Source of the DNA: Sediminibacterium roseum | GTDB taxonomy: Bacteria > Bacteroidota > Bacteroidia > Chitinophagales > Chitinophagaceae | DNA length: 64,000 nt | NCBI RefSeq assembly: GCF_009939005.1 | Contig: NZ_JAACJS010000015.1 | Span: 1,242,325 to 1,306,324, forward strand | Direction of reading: 5' to 3' | Shown: in pieces, positions 1 to 9,274 of the stretch | Numbering within the stretch: the stretch's first letter is position 1 | Layout: every line of letters starts with the position of its first letter | Notes under the pieces: model-generated | Database searches by the model: none | Seen by the model: the letters and a program-made list of their open reading frames with translations, nothing else | What the model was told of the DNA's origin: nothing | Made by a program: the position numbers and the translations under genes

Positions 1-1
1 T

Positions 2-1258
2 ACGGCATACAAGATGCAGTTCGACATCAACCAGTATTATTTCAAGGCGCATGCGAACTGGTATGTGAACTCGAAACATACCGTAGAGTTTGGATTGAAC
101 AACATCCTGTACAAACTGCACCCGGGCAAATATTCGCCGCTTGGCGAAAAATCGCTGGTGCGCCTCGATGAGCTCGAAACCGAGCAGGCGCTTGAAAGCG
201 CATTGTACCTGAGCGACAAAGTAACCATCAGCCCGGTGTTCTCTGTAGAAGGTGCATTGCGTTATGTGTTCTTCAATTACCTGGGCGCACATACGGTAAA
301 CAATTATCCCGCGGGCATTCCCAAAACGGAAAACAATTTGCTGGGGTCAACAAAGTACAACAACGGCGCGTTTATCAAAACGTATACGGCGCCCGAGATC
401 CGCGCCACCGCCAGGTATGTGTTGAATGAAACGATGTCATTGAAAGCAGGCTACAACAGGCAAACGCAGTTCATACACTCCCTCTCAAATACCGCCGCCA
501 TGGCGCCTACGGATATCTGGAAGCTGAGTGACCCGAACATCAAACCACAAACGGGCGACCAGTTCTCGCTTGGCCTTTACAAGAATTTTGCGGCAAACAC
601 CATCGAAACATCACTGGAAGTTTATTACAAGCGCATCAAGGATTTCCTCGATTACAAAAGCGGCGCAACACTCGTGTTGAACCATCACATAGAAACAGAT
701 GTGGTAAGCACAAAGGGACGCGCATGGGGCGTGGAGCTGCTGGTGAAAAAGGCAACGGGTAAAGTAAACGGCTGGATCAGTTATACCTATTCGAGAACAC
801 AACTGCAGATGAACGACAGCACACAGGGTTCGCTCATCAACAAGGGAAATTATTATGCGGCCAACTACGACAAGCCGCACGATTTCACTTTTGTTGGCAA
901 CCTGCGTGTATCGCACAGGTTCAGCCTTTCGCTGAATGCAACCTACAGCACCGGCCGCCCGATCACATTGCCGATCGGCAGGTTTTACCTGGCAGGCGCA
1001 CCGCGCACATTGTATTCAGACAGGAACGCATACCGCATCCCTGATTATTTCCGCATGGATTTCTCCATGAATATTGAGGGCAATCACAAGGTGCACCAAC
1101 TGTTCCATAATTCATTTACGATAGGTGTGTACAATTTAACAGGCAGAAAAAATCCTTACTCGGTTTATTATACAACAGAGAACGGGGCAATCAATGCTTA
1201 TAAGTTGTCCATCTTCGGGTCGATCATTCCATACATCAATTACAACATCCGGTTTTAA
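2..1258 (+). CDS. TonB-dependent receptor, C-terminal part (cut by window edge)
   Basis: The reading frame is open to the left edge, so the 5' part of the gene lies outside the window. The visible 418 or so residues are typical of the outer-membrane beta-barrel of a TonB-dependent receptor: alternating amphipathic strands rich in Tyr/Asn, short turns, and a last strand ending in an aromatic residue (NYNIRF), the usual signal for outer-membrane insertion. Stretches such as PNIKPQTGDQFSLGLYKNF and TGRPITLPIG are common in Bacteroidota receptors. The plug domain is not visible, so the substrate cannot be inferred. The next gene, a DUF4249 lipoprotein, starts 17 bases downstream, and the pair is a frequent Bacteroidota outer-membrane unit. 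The class is confident; the transported ligand is unknown. Confidence 0.88.
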   Translation, partial: TAYKMQFDINQYYFKAHANWYVNSKHTVEFGLNNILYKLHPGKYSPLGEKSLVRLDELETEQALESALYLSDKVTISPVFSVEGALRYVFFNYLGAHTVNNYPAGIPKTENNLLGSTKYNNGAFIKTYTAPEIRATARYVLNETMSLKAGYNRQTQFIHSLSNTAAMAPTDIWKLSDPNIKPQTGDQFSLGLYKNFAANTIETSLEVYYKRIKDFLDYKSGATLVLNHHIETDVVSTKGRAWGVELLVKKATGKVNGWISYTYSRTQLQMNDSTQGSLINKGNYYAANYDKPHDFTFVGNLRVSHRFSLSLNATYSTGRPITLPIGRFYLAGAPRTLYSDRNAYRIPDYFRMDFSMNIEGNHKVHQLFHNSFTIGVYNLTGRKNPYSVYYTTENGAINAYKLSIFGSIIPYINYNIRF

Positions 1259-1275
1259 GCCTAAAAACGATTCGT

Positions 1276-2439
1276 GTGAAAAAGATTTTTATTTTGTTAC
1301 TGACAGTGATGGCAGCAGCGGGCTGCAGGGAAAAGTATGTTCCTAATATCAATGAGCCGCTCACCGGTTACCTTGTGGTGGATGGATACATCAACAGCGG
1401 CGCCGGTGGTACAACCATAACGTTGACGCGCACCAGCAAATTGTCCAGCACCGCCATCGTGAAAGAATCAAAAGCGATTGTACGCGTTGAAGCGAAATCC
1501 GGCGTGGCTGCCACAGTGCTTGCAGAAGCGGGCACAACAGGCGTGTATTCCGGTTTCCCGGTGATCAATGCAAACGACCAATACAGGCTGTATATAAAAA
1601 CGTCGGCAGGAAAAGAATATGTGTCAGACTATTCCGTTGTTCGCAGAACGCCCGCCATCGACAGTATTTCTTGGAAACAGGATGACGATGGTGTACGCCT
1701 CTACGGCAATACACACAACCCGCAGGAGCCTGTTGGTTACTACAAATGGAAATACGAAGAAACCTGGGAGATCCATTCGCCTTATACAACGCGTTTGAAA
1801 ACGGTGAACAATTTGCAGGGTGCACCCGATCATTTTGATTACCGCAACGCAGCACAACAGGATGACCTTTCCCTTTTTTATTGCTGGAAAAGCGACACGC
1901 TGAAAAGGATCTTGGTGGCCTCATCAGAAAAACTGAGCCAGAATGTGATTTCGATGTCGCCGCTGCAGTTCATCGAAAACAATTCATGGAAGCTGGATGT
2001 GCGTTACAGCATGAATGCAAGGCTTTACAACATCAGCAAAGACAACATGAAATTTCTTGAGCAGTTGAAGAAAAACACCGAGCAACTCGGTTCCATTTTC
2101 GATGCACAGCCTTCGGATAATTTTGGCAACATAAAATGCCTGAGCGTGCCATCAGAAGTGGTGATCGGGTTTATAGAAGTTACCGAGGAAAAAGTACGCC
2201 GCATCTTCATCGATCGCAGCGAAGTAAAGAACTGGCGTTTCTTTATGAACGAGTGCCTGAGCGTAGACACGGTTATTAACCACCCGCCAGGCAAAGAGAT
2301 CGGCCCCATTGGTGGAAAGATCCCTACCCAACCCTCCAAGTACAGCCCGAGCGGCGGAATAGATTGCGTGTTTGCGGCAAACCCGGTGTGTGTGGATTGT
2401 ACAATAAGAGGAAGTAATGTGAAGCCTTCTTTCTGGTAA
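1276..2439 (+). CDS. DUF4249 family lipoprotein
   Basis: This is a 387-residue predicted lipoprotein. A short hydrophobic signal (MKKIFILLLTVMAAAGC) ends in a lipobox with Cys17, so it should be lipidated and anchored in the envelope. After the Cys comes a region starting EPLTGYLVVDGYINSGAGG, the usual opening of DUF4249 proteins, followed by a beta-rich body and a Cys-containing end (CVFAANPVCVDCTIRGSN). DUF4249 proteins are regularly encoded directly after TonB receptors in Bacteroidota, as here, and may act as a surface-exposed partner of the barrel, although their biochemical role is not established. It probably shares a transcript with the receptor upstream and the MG2/plug protein downstream, which starts 58 bases later. 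Confidence 0.8.
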   Translation: MKKIFILLLTVMAAAGCREKYVPNINEPLTGYLVVDGYINSGAGGTTITLTRTSKLSSTAIVKESKAIVRVEAKSGVAATVLAEAGTTGVYSGFPVINANDQYRLYIKTSAGKEYVSDYSVVRRTPAIDSISWKQDDDGVRLYGNTHNPQEPVGYYKWKYEETWEIHSPYTTRLKTVNNLQGAPDHFDYRNAAQQDDLSLFYCWKSDTLKRILVASSEKLSQNVISMSPLQFIENNSWKLDVRYSMNARLYNISKDNMKFLEQLKKNTEQLGSIFDAQPSDNFGNIKCLSVPSEVVIGFIEVTEEKVRRIFIDRSEVKNWRFFMNECLSVDTVINHPPGKEIGPIGGKIPTQPSKYSPSGGIDCVFAANPVCVDCTIRGSNVKPSFW

Positions 2440-2497
2440 ACACAAACGTGGCGCTCACTGTTGACTAACCCTATTTCGAGATACAAACAAACAACGA

Positions 2498-4906
2498 ATG
2501 AACCTTCTACGCAAAATAAACCGCACCCAGAACCTCATGCTCGCTGGATTGCTGTTGTTGGCAGGCGCGGCACAGGCGCAGCTGACAACGGGTACGCTTG
2601 AAAAAAAGTTCAACCAGTTCCGTATCAACAACCTGCAGGAGAAAATGTACCTGCATGTTGACCGCAATTTTTACCTCGCGGGAGACATACTCTGGTGCAA
2701 AGCGTATGTGGTGGATGCAACACTGCACCAGCCGCTCGACCTGAGCAAGGTTGCTTATGTAGAAGTACTGGATGAGAACAACAATGCTGTTTTGCAGGCC
2801 AAGCTCGAATTGGACAAAGGGAAAGGCAATGGCTCCATCGCCATCCCGTCATCCATTAAATCGGGCAATTACAAATTGCGCGGCTATACCAACTGGATGA
2901 AGAATGCAGGGCCCGATTATTTTTTTGAAAAGATCATTACGATTGTCAATACACAAAAAAACAGGGAAAATACCGTAACCAATGTTGCCAAAAAAACAAC
3001 TGCCCCTGAGATTGCACTGTTTCCCGAAGGCGGTTACCTGGTAGAAGGTATTTCCTCAGTGGTTGCATGCAAAGTTACTGCGGCAGGCGGCAAAGGCGAG
3101 GGTTTCAAGGGCACCATCGTTGACGAGAACAACCGCACGGTGGCCACGTTCCAGGCATTTATGTTTGGCATGGGCCGTTTTACTTTTAAGCCGGAGGCGG
3201 GGCATACATACAAAGCGCAGATCGAAACGGTGAGCGGCACCTACACAAAAGAACTGCCGCAGGTCTTCAGCAAGGGATATGTAATGTCGCTGAATGCGGA
3301 CAACCGCATCAACGTAACGGTTCAATCTAACGTGGACGAAGGAAGGAACGTGTACCTGCTCGTGCATACAAGGCAATCATTGAAAGCAACCCTGCAGGCG
3401 GTGATCACCAATGGCCGCGCTGTTTTTTCAATTGATCCGTCCAAGATCGGCGAAGGCGTTTCGCAGTTCACCTTATTCAATGGCGATGGGAAAGCGCTTT
3501 GCGAACGTTTGTATTTTACACATCCCACGCAAAAACTTTCCATTGGCGTAAGCGGCAACCTGCCTTCGTACAATACACGGTCTAAAATTGATTTTGAATT
3601 GCGCCCTTCTTCAAAAAACAGCAGTGCACAGCATACCGACATGTCTGTAGCCGTTTACCGTGCAGATGAATTGCAGGGTTTGGAAGACCAGGACATCCAG
3701 AGTGTTTTGTGGCTGAGTTCCGATCTGAAGGGAAGGATAGAATCGCCCGCATTTTATTTCAACGGATCATCTGCTGCAAAAGAAGCGATGGAAAACCTGG
3801 TGCTCACCCAGGGCTGGCGCAGGTTCAAATGGGATGATGTGATGATGGAAAGAAACGCTGCCTCATTTGTTGCAGAACACAGCGGGCACATCGTTACCGG
3901 CAAGGTGATCAACAGCCAGACGGGCAAAGCGATGCCAAACATTGAAGCGTATCTGTCCGTTCCCGGCCGCAATGCAAACTTCAGGGTGGGTCTGAGCGAT
4001 GCACAGGGAAGGCTGAGGTTTGATGTGCAGCACATGAGGGGTTCTTCTGAAGTGATCGTGCAAACCGATCCTTTAGCAGATACATTATCGCGCATAGAGC
4101 TCAACAGCCCGTTTGCCGAGCAGTTCTCATCTTCTACCATTCCCCCGTTTTACCTCTCTGCAGCAAACGAAAACCTGCTGCGCGAGCAAAGCATCGGCGT
4201 ACAGGTTCAGAGCGCATATGCGGGCACGCAACTGAAAACATTTGTGGCCAACATGGATACAACGAGCCTGCTTTTTAGCCCCAACGGTATTTACATGCTC
4301 GACGATTATACGCGCTTCACTACCATGGAAGAAGTACTGCGCGAATATGTGGGTCTGATGGATGTACAAAACCGCGGCGGCAATTTCCGCTTCCTCATGC
4401 TGGAAGATTATGATATCCCGATGGCGGATCTGCGTATGACCAATTTCTACCAGACCAATCCTTTGGTATTGGTCGATGGCGTTCCTGTTTTCAACATGAA
4501 CAAACTGATCGCTTTCGATCCACTGAAAATGCGCAAGCTGGAAGCTTACAACAAACGATATTTTATGGGCGAATCCTCCTACCCCGGCATCCTCAACTGG
4601 ACCAGCTACAAAGGCGATTTTGCAGGCTTCGAACTAGAGCCCCGGGCACTGGTACTGGATTATGAAGGGCCCCAACTCGAAAGAGAATTCTACTCCCCCG
4701 TTCACGACGGCTCTGAAAAAGATGAACGCCTCCCTGATTTCCGCACGCTGCTTTACTGGTCGCACAGCGTACCCGCAGATGCAAAAGGCGAACGGCGCGT
4801 GAACTTCTATACATCAGATAAAAAAGGCGACTATGTTGTAGTGGTACAGGCGCTGGGTGATGGTGGAGATTGTGGCAGTACGATGTTTAAGTTCGAAGTG
4901 AAGTAA
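2498..4906 (+). CDS. Large envelope protein with MG2-like, carboxypeptidase-regulatory-like and plug-like regions
   Basis: This 802-residue protein has a Sec signal (hydrophobic core LMLAGLLLLAGAAQAQ). The mature N-terminus (QEKMYLHVDRNFYLAGDILW) matches the macroglobulin MG2-like region of a large Bacteroidota family. At about residues 465-510 a segment beginning GHIVTGKVINSQTGKAMPNI resembles a carboxypeptidase regulatory-like (CarboxypepD_reg) beta-sandwich. Near residues 655-700 the stretch NPLVLVDGVPVFNMNKL resembles the plug domain of TonB receptors, but no beta-barrel follows. Such proteins often sit beside TonB receptors. A periplasmic or outer-membrane role assisting the receptor is inference. 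There is a Gly/Asp-rich C-terminus and no T9SS sorting domain. Confidence 0.75.
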   Translation: MNLLRKINRTQNLMLAGLLLLAGAAQAQLTTGTLEKKFNQFRINNLQEKMYLHVDRNFYLAGDILWCKAYVVDATLHQPLDLSKVAYVEVLDENNNAVLQAKLELDKGKGNGSIAIPSSIKSGNYKLRGYTNWMKNAGPDYFFEKIITIVNTQKNRENTVTNVAKKTTAPEIALFPEGGYLVEGISSVVACKVTAAGGKGEGFKGTIVDENNRTVATFQAFMFGMGRFTFKPEAGHTYKAQIETVSGTYTKELPQVFSKGYVMSLNADNRINVTVQSNVDEGRNVYLLVHTRQSLKATLQAVITNGRAVFSIDPSKIGEGVSQFTLFNGDGKALCERLYFTHPTQKLSIGVSGNLPSYNTRSKIDFELRPSSKNSSAQHTDMSVAVYRADELQGLEDQDIQSVLWLSSDLKGRIESPAFYFNGSSAAKEAMENLVLTQGWRRFKWDDVMMERNAASFVAEHSGHIVTGKVINSQTGKAMPNIEAYLSVPGRNANFRVGLSDAQGRLRFDVQHMRGSSEVIVQTDPLADTLSRIELNSPFAEQFSSSTIPPFYLSAANENLLREQSIGVQVQSAYAGTQLKTFVANMDTTSLLFSPNGIYMLDDYTRFTTMEEVLREYVGLMDVQNRGGNFRFLMLEDYDIPMADLRMTNFYQTNPLVLVDGVPVFNMNKLIAFDPLKMRKLEAYNKRYFMGESSYPGILNWTSYKGDFAGFELEPRALVLDYEGPQLEREFYSPVHDGSEKDERLPDFRTLLYWSHSVPADAKGERRVNFYTSDKKGDYVVVVQALGDGGDCGSTMFKFEVK

Positions 4907-4952
4907 AGTCTATACACGCTTTGAATAAAAATGCGAAACCCTGCGTACGTTG

Positions 4953-5357
4953 TCAGATTGCATCATGCTTTTTGCAGAAGATCGCCGTATCCTTAAAATA
5001 GTCTGAGAGGCTTACAATTTTTCCATCCTCATTAAAAACAATATCCGTGATCACGCGGTTGCGGTACTCGGCGCAACCCTTGAGTTTGCCGTGCGATTCG
5101 CAGATGTGTATGCAGCGGTTGGCCGTTACGGGCAAGATGTCAACTATGTTCCATTTGAGGAATTCGTAGCGGTTGAACATGGCCCTGAACAATGCTTTGA
5201 TCCGGCCCTTGCCCGCTACCTGTGCAGCAGGCGGTATCCAGAGAATGCTCTCATCGGCAAACCATTCTGCAATGCGGCAGGCATCGTTGCTGTGCATATC
5301 TTCCATAAACGCCAGGATTTTCTCTTTCATCATCGGAATGTACGGGTTTACTTGCAT
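4953..5357 (-). CDS. SnoaL/NTF2-like family protein
   Basis: This is a 134-residue protein with the size and pattern of the nuclear transport factor 2-like fold: an N-terminal helix (MKEKILAFMEDMHSNDACRI), then AEWFADESILWIPP, a glycine-containing turn (VAGKGRIKALFRAMF), and closing beta strands (RVITDIVFNEDGKIVSLSDY). Ketosteroid-isomerase/SnoaL relatives with this layout include small-ligand isomerases and many uncharacterised proteins, and no catalytic residue can be assigned with confidence. An internal start at 5333 (MMKEK) is also possible. The gene is separated from nrdJ upstream by a terminator, so it is probably transcribed on its own. Confidence 0.65.
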   Translation of the reverse strand: MQVNPYIPMMKEKILAFMEDMHSNDACRIAEWFADESILWIPPAAQVAGKGRIKALFRAMFNRYEFLKWNIVDILPVTANRCIHICESHGKLKGCAEYRNRVITDIVFNEDGKIVSLSDYFKDTAIFCKKHDAI

Positions 5358-5432
5358 TATGGATTGTTAGTCTTTGTTAATGGTACCCGCCGGGCGTAGA
5401 TAGTAATGTTTTGTTAAACCTCCCATCAACAA

Positions 5433-5462
5433 AAAAGCGATCATCATTCAATGATCGCTTTT
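5433..5462 (-). terminator. Rho-independent terminator after nrdJ
   Basis: A perfect 12-base-pair stem (AAAAGCGATCAT paired with ATGATCGCTTTT) with a 6-base loop is followed on the minus strand by a run of T. It lies 28 bases past the nrdJ stop codon. Confidence 0.85.
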
Positions 5463-5490
5463 ACATATTTCGCTGTGCTTCAGGCAAGAT

Positions 5491-8400
5491 CTAACTGCAT
5501 CCCATGCTGTTGCCGCAGTTCAGGCATTTGTAACAGGTGCCGCTGCGTATGGTAATATGACCGCAGGTATTACAGGCCGGCGCATCGCTTTGCATGTTCT
5601 TGGCTGCTGCGTTCACTGCATCGAGGCCGGAATCTACTTTGGCTGCGGTTGCGGCTGCGCGCTGGAGCTTTTGTGGCTGTGCCGCAGGCGCTGCATTGGC
5701 AGATGGCGCGGTTACACGCACGCTGCTCAGTTCAGGCTTTCCCAGGAAAGTAGCTTCTCCTTCATCGTCACCGGTGTTGCCGATGGTTGGTTTGTCGAGC
5801 ACGTGAACAAGATCCGTACGGCCGAGGTATTCGAATGCGAGGGCGCGGAACACAAAATCGACAAGCGATGTTGTTGTTTTGATGTTCGGATGATCCACCA
5901 TTCCTGCCGGTTCGAACTTGGTGAATACAAATTTCTCTACAAACTCTTCCAGCGGAACGCCGTATTGCAAACCAACAGAGATCGCTATCGCGAAGCAGTT
6001 CATAAAGCTCCTGAGTGTTGAGCCTTCTTTCGCGAGGTCGATGAAGATCTCTCCCAATGTTCCGTCTCCATACTCTCCCGTGCGCAGGAAGATCACCTGC
6101 CCGCCGATTTTCGCTTTCTGCGTATAACCACGGCGTTTGGCAGGGAGTGATTTTTTCTCTACGATGCCAGACAACGCGCGTTTGAACTTGGTATCTGTTG
6201 AGGCATGCATTCTTTTCTGCACTTCCTCGAGGAGCTCGTCGACCGTTAATTTGCTGAGGTCAACAATGGTTGACATAGCCGGTTCTGCAGCAGCTTGCTG
6301 TTCTGCCGCCGTTTCTGTTTCTTCTGTTTTCTTTTTCTTGTCTGATTTGTTGCTCAATGGCTGGCTCAGTTTTGAACCGTCGCGGTACAATGCGTTTGCT
6401 TTCAACCCGAGTTTCCAGCTGAGCATGTAGCAGTCTGCGATTTCATCCACGGTTGCTTCGTGCGGGAGGTTGATCGTTTTCGAGATCGCGCCGCTTAAGA
6501 ATGGCTGGCAGGCGCCCATCATGCGGATGTGTCCGTATGCGTGGATGTAACGCTCACCTTTCTTACCGCATTTGTTTGCGCAGTCAAATACAGGCAGGTG
6601 TTCTTCTTTCAGGAACGGTGCGCCTTCGATGGTCATTACACCACATACGTAATCGTTCGCCGCATCGATCTGTTCTTCTGTGAAACCGATCGCCTCGAGC
6701 AGGTTGAAGCTCCAGTCTGAATACTGTTCTTCGGTAAAGCCCAAACGCTGCATGCACTCATCTCCCAATGTAAAACGGTTGAAGATGAAACCGATCTCGA
6801 ACGCAGATTTGGCTGCGCCGTTGAGTTTTTCGATCTCTGCATCGTTGAACCCTTTTTCACGCAGTGAAGTTGGGTTGATGAATGGCGCGCCTTCGAAGCT
6901 TGCGGCTCCTACTGCGTATTTTTCGATCGCCTGTGCTTCCTGCGGGTTGTAACCGAGGTTGCGCAATGCCTGCGGAACAGATTCGTTGATGATCTTGAAA
7001 TAACCGCCGCCGCTCAGTTTTTTAAATTTCACAAGTGCAAAATCCGGTTCAACGCCGGTGGTATCGCAATCCATTACCAGGCCGATGGTTCCTGTTGGTG
7101 CAATCACCGTGGTTTGCGCATTGCGGTAACCGTATTTTTCTCCAAGCTGTACCGCGTCGTCCCATGCTTTGGTTGCGGCCTTTAAAATATAATCAGGACA
7201 ATATTGCGCCTTGATGCCCTGTGGTTTGATCTCCAGTCCAACATAAGCATCTTCTGCATCGTATGCAGCCGCGCGGTGGTTGCGCATTACACGCAACATG
7301 TCTTCCTTGTTTTCTTCGTAACGGTCGAATGCGCCCAGGAACGAGGCCATCTCTGCAGATGTTTTGTAAGCCACACCTGTCATGATCGCTGAAATGGCGC
7401 CTGCAATGCCGCGTGCCTCTTCGCTGTCGTAAGGGATACCGCTTACCATCAGCATAGACCCGAGGTTTGCAAAACCAAGCCCGAGTGTCCTGTAATCGAA
7501 AGAGAGCTGCGCCACTTCTTTTGAAGGGAACTGCGCCATCAATACGGAGATCTCGAGTACGGTTGTCCAGAGGCGTGTAGTGTATTCAAATCCTTCCACA
7601 TCAAACACATTTCCTTCTTCTGTATGGAACTTGCGAAGGTTGATGGATGCGAGGTTACATGCCGTATTATCGAGGAACATGTATTCTGAACAAGGGTTGG
7701 AAGCGTTGATGCGGCCGCCTTTAGGGCATGTGTGCCATTCGTTGATCGTGGTATCGTATTGCGTACCCGGATCTGCGCAGCGCCATGCCGCGTAAGAAAT
7801 CTGTTGCCACACTTCACGCGCGGGTATCGATTTCATGGTGCGGCCGTCGGTTCTCGCTTTCAGTTCCCAGTTGCCGTCTTCTTCCAATACTTTGAAAAAT
7901 GAATTGGGAATACGTACCGAGTTGTTTGAATTCTGGCCGGAAACGGTTGCGTAGGCTTCTCCTTCGTAACTGTTGTCGTAACCCGCTGCAACAAGAGCAG
8001 CCACCTTGTCTTCTTCTTTTACTTTCCAGTTGATGAACTCCATTACCTCAGGGTGGTCGAGATCGAGGCAAACCATTTTGGCCGCCCTTCGTGTTGTACC
8101 GCCGCTTTTGATAGCGCCCGCTGCGCGGTCGCCGATCTTGAGGAAGCTCATCAATCCGCTTGAGGTACCACCGCCCGACAATCGCTCACCGCCGCCACGG
8201 ATCTGGGAGAAGTTCGTTCCCACACCCGAACCGTATTTGAAGATCCTGGCTTCGCGTGTCCAGAGATCCATGATACCGCCTTCGTTAACGAGGTCGTCGT
8301 TCACACTCAGGATAAAACATGCGTGCGGCTGGGGGCGCTCGTAGGCGTTGGTGGATTTTTTTAATTTTTTATCTTTTGGATCAACATAGTAATGCCCCTG

Positions 8401-8856
8401 CGGTTTACCCGTGATGCCATAACTCTCGTGCAAACCGGTGTTGAACCATTGCGGTGAATTGGGCACGCAGGCCTGGTTGAGTATGCTGTACACGAGTTCA
8501 TCGTAGAACACCTGTGCATCTTCGGTGGAAGCAAAATAGCCGTATCGCTCACCCCATACGCGCCAGCAATTCGCCATACGGTGTGCAACCTGTTTAACAC
8601 TGGTTTCGCGGCCGAGCGAACCGTCTGCCTGCGGAACACCTGCTTTACGGAAATATTTCTGCGCAAGGATGTCTGTAGCGATCTGGCTCCACTGCTTCGG
8701 AACCTCCACGTTGTTCATCTCAAACACTTTTTCCCCGTTCGGGTTCTTGATCACGCTGTCGCGGTAATCGTATTCGAACATATCAAATGGGGCAACCCCT
8801 TCCTTGGTGAAGCGGCGTCCGAATTGCAGGCCTTTTTTTGTGCGAGGATTAGACAT
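5491..8856 (-). CDS. nrdJ: Adenosylcobalamin-dependent (class II) ribonucleoside-diphosphate reductase
   Basis: This 1,121-residue enzyme reduces ribonucleotides to deoxyribonucleotides using adenosylcobalamin as radical source, so it works with or without oxygen. Recognisable parts are PNSPQWFNTGL near the N-terminus, KYGSGVGTNFSQIRGGGE around residue 210-230, the catalytic NPCSE motif near 390, APTGTIGLVMDCDTTG near 615, and a C-terminal zinc-ribbon tail with paired cysteines (CNTCG, CYKCLNCG) ending MGCS. Length and tail match the long class II enzymes of Bacteroidota. No cobalamin riboswitch was found upstream, but a promoter-like TTG-N19-TATTTTCG and an exact DnaA box lie there. No other ribonucleotide reductase occurs in the window. 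Confidence 0.95.
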   Translation of the reverse strand: MSNPRTKKGLQFGRRFTKEGVAPFDMFEYDYRDSVIKNPNGEKVFEMNNVEVPKQWSQIATDILAQKYFRKAGVPQADGSLGRETSVKQVAHRMANCWRVWGERYGYFASTEDAQVFYDELVYSILNQACVPNSPQWFNTGLHESYGITGKPQGHYYVDPKDKKLKKSTNAYERPQPHACFILSVNDDLVNEGGIMDLWTREARIFKYGSGVGTNFSQIRGGGERLSGGGTSSGLMSFLKIGDRAAGAIKSGGTTRRAAKMVCLDLDHPEVMEFINWKVKEEDKVAALVAAGYDNSYEGEAYATVSGQNSNNSVRIPNSFFKVLEEDGNWELKARTDGRTMKSIPAREVWQQISYAAWRCADPGTQYDTTINEWHTCPKGGRINASNPCSEYMFLDNTACNLASINLRKFHTEEGNVFDVEGFEYTTRLWTTVLEISVLMAQFPSKEVAQLSFDYRTLGLGFANLGSMLMVSGIPYDSEEARGIAGAISAIMTGVAYKTSAEMASFLGAFDRYEENKEDMLRVMRNHRAAAYDAEDAYVGLEIKPQGIKAQYCPDYILKAATKAWDDAVQLGEKYGYRNAQTTVIAPTGTIGLVMDCDTTGVEPDFALVKFKKLSGGGYFKIINESVPQALRNLGYNPQEAQAIEKYAVGAASFEGAPFINPTSLREKGFNDAEIEKLNGAAKSAFEIGFIFNRFTLGDECMQRLGFTEEQYSDWSFNLLEAIGFTEEQIDAANDYVCGVMTIEGAPFLKEEHLPVFDCANKCGKKGERYIHAYGHIRMMGACQPFLSGAISKTINLPHEATVDEIADCYMLSWKLGLKANALYRDGSKLSQPLSNKSDKKKKTEETETAAEQQAAAEPAMSTIVDLSKLTVDELLEEVQKRMHASTDTKFKRALSGIVEKKSLPAKRRGYTQKAKIGGQVIFLRTGEYGDGTLGEIFIDLAKEGSTLRSFMNCFAIAISVGLQYGVPLEEFVEKFVFTKFEPAGMVDHPNIKTTTSLVDFVFRALAFEYLGRTDLVHVLDKPTIGNTGDDEGEATFLGKPELSSVRVTAPSANAAPAAQPQKLQRAAATAAKVDSGLDAVNAAAKNMQSDAPACNTCGHITIRSGTCYKCLNCGNSMGCS

Positions 8857-8924
8857 GGTGGCTGGTGCGGTTTTTTAATGGGTGATCGGTAATCTCCGGC
8901 ATTAACGAATTGTTAAGCGGTTGA

Positions 8925-8954
8925 CGAAAATATCCTACCGTTTCGACAAATCAA
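8925..8954 (-). promoter_or_regulatory. Putative nrdJ promoter
   Basis: On the minus strand, TTG at 8954-8952 is followed after exactly 19 bases by TATTTTCG (8932-8925). This is close to the Bacteroidota consensus of TTG/TTTG, 19 bases, then TAnnTTTG. The predicted transcript would have a leader of roughly 60 bases before the nrdJ ATG. Confidence 0.45.
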
Positions 8955-8974
8955 GGCTTGAAATATCAACAGGT

Positions 8975-8983
8975 TGTGGATAA
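8975..8983 (-). promoter_or_regulatory. DnaA box upstream of nrdJ
   Basis: The minus strand reads TTATCCACA, an exact match to the consensus DnaA box, 20 bases upstream of the putative nrdJ -33 element. In the rest of this 418-base gap between nrdJ and the GGGP synthase gene I see only poor half-matches and no further gene. Confidence 0.45.
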
Positions 8984-9274
8984 GGAAGTGGGAAAATATG
9001 CGAGCTCAAATCCCTGCTGCATTTGCGCCAATGTTAACATTTGTCGAAAGATTTTTTTGGGGGAAAAGCCCGTGGAATGGGTTATTTTCCGTAAATGTGA
9101 GATGGAAAAGTTGGGGCGATTTTTACACAACCTTATGTACCGGGCAGGCGTACAGGTGAGAAGAAAGAACACATGCTTTATATGAAAATATACATGCATT
9201 CGTACTTCCGGGTTACACTTCGTACTTCCCATAAAAATAATGCATTATCTTGCACTAATCTTATCCATTACTGA

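Noticed and set aside
8975..8983. Replication origin suggested by the DnaA box
   Set aside because: Only a single exact site, no AT-rich unwinding repeat and no dnaA or dnaN nearby. A near-match at 26556 (TTATCCACG) is also isolated.
8958..9185. Plus-strand open frame of 75 codons in the nrdJ upstream gap, and an 88-codon minus frame at 8966-9232
   Set aside because: The two overlap on opposite strands, have no family resemblance and lie over promoter-like sequences; composition looks non-coding.
8857..9274. Cobalamin riboswitch expected upstream of a B12-dependent reductase
   Set aside because: No B12-box-like sequence or suitable folded leader was found on either strand.
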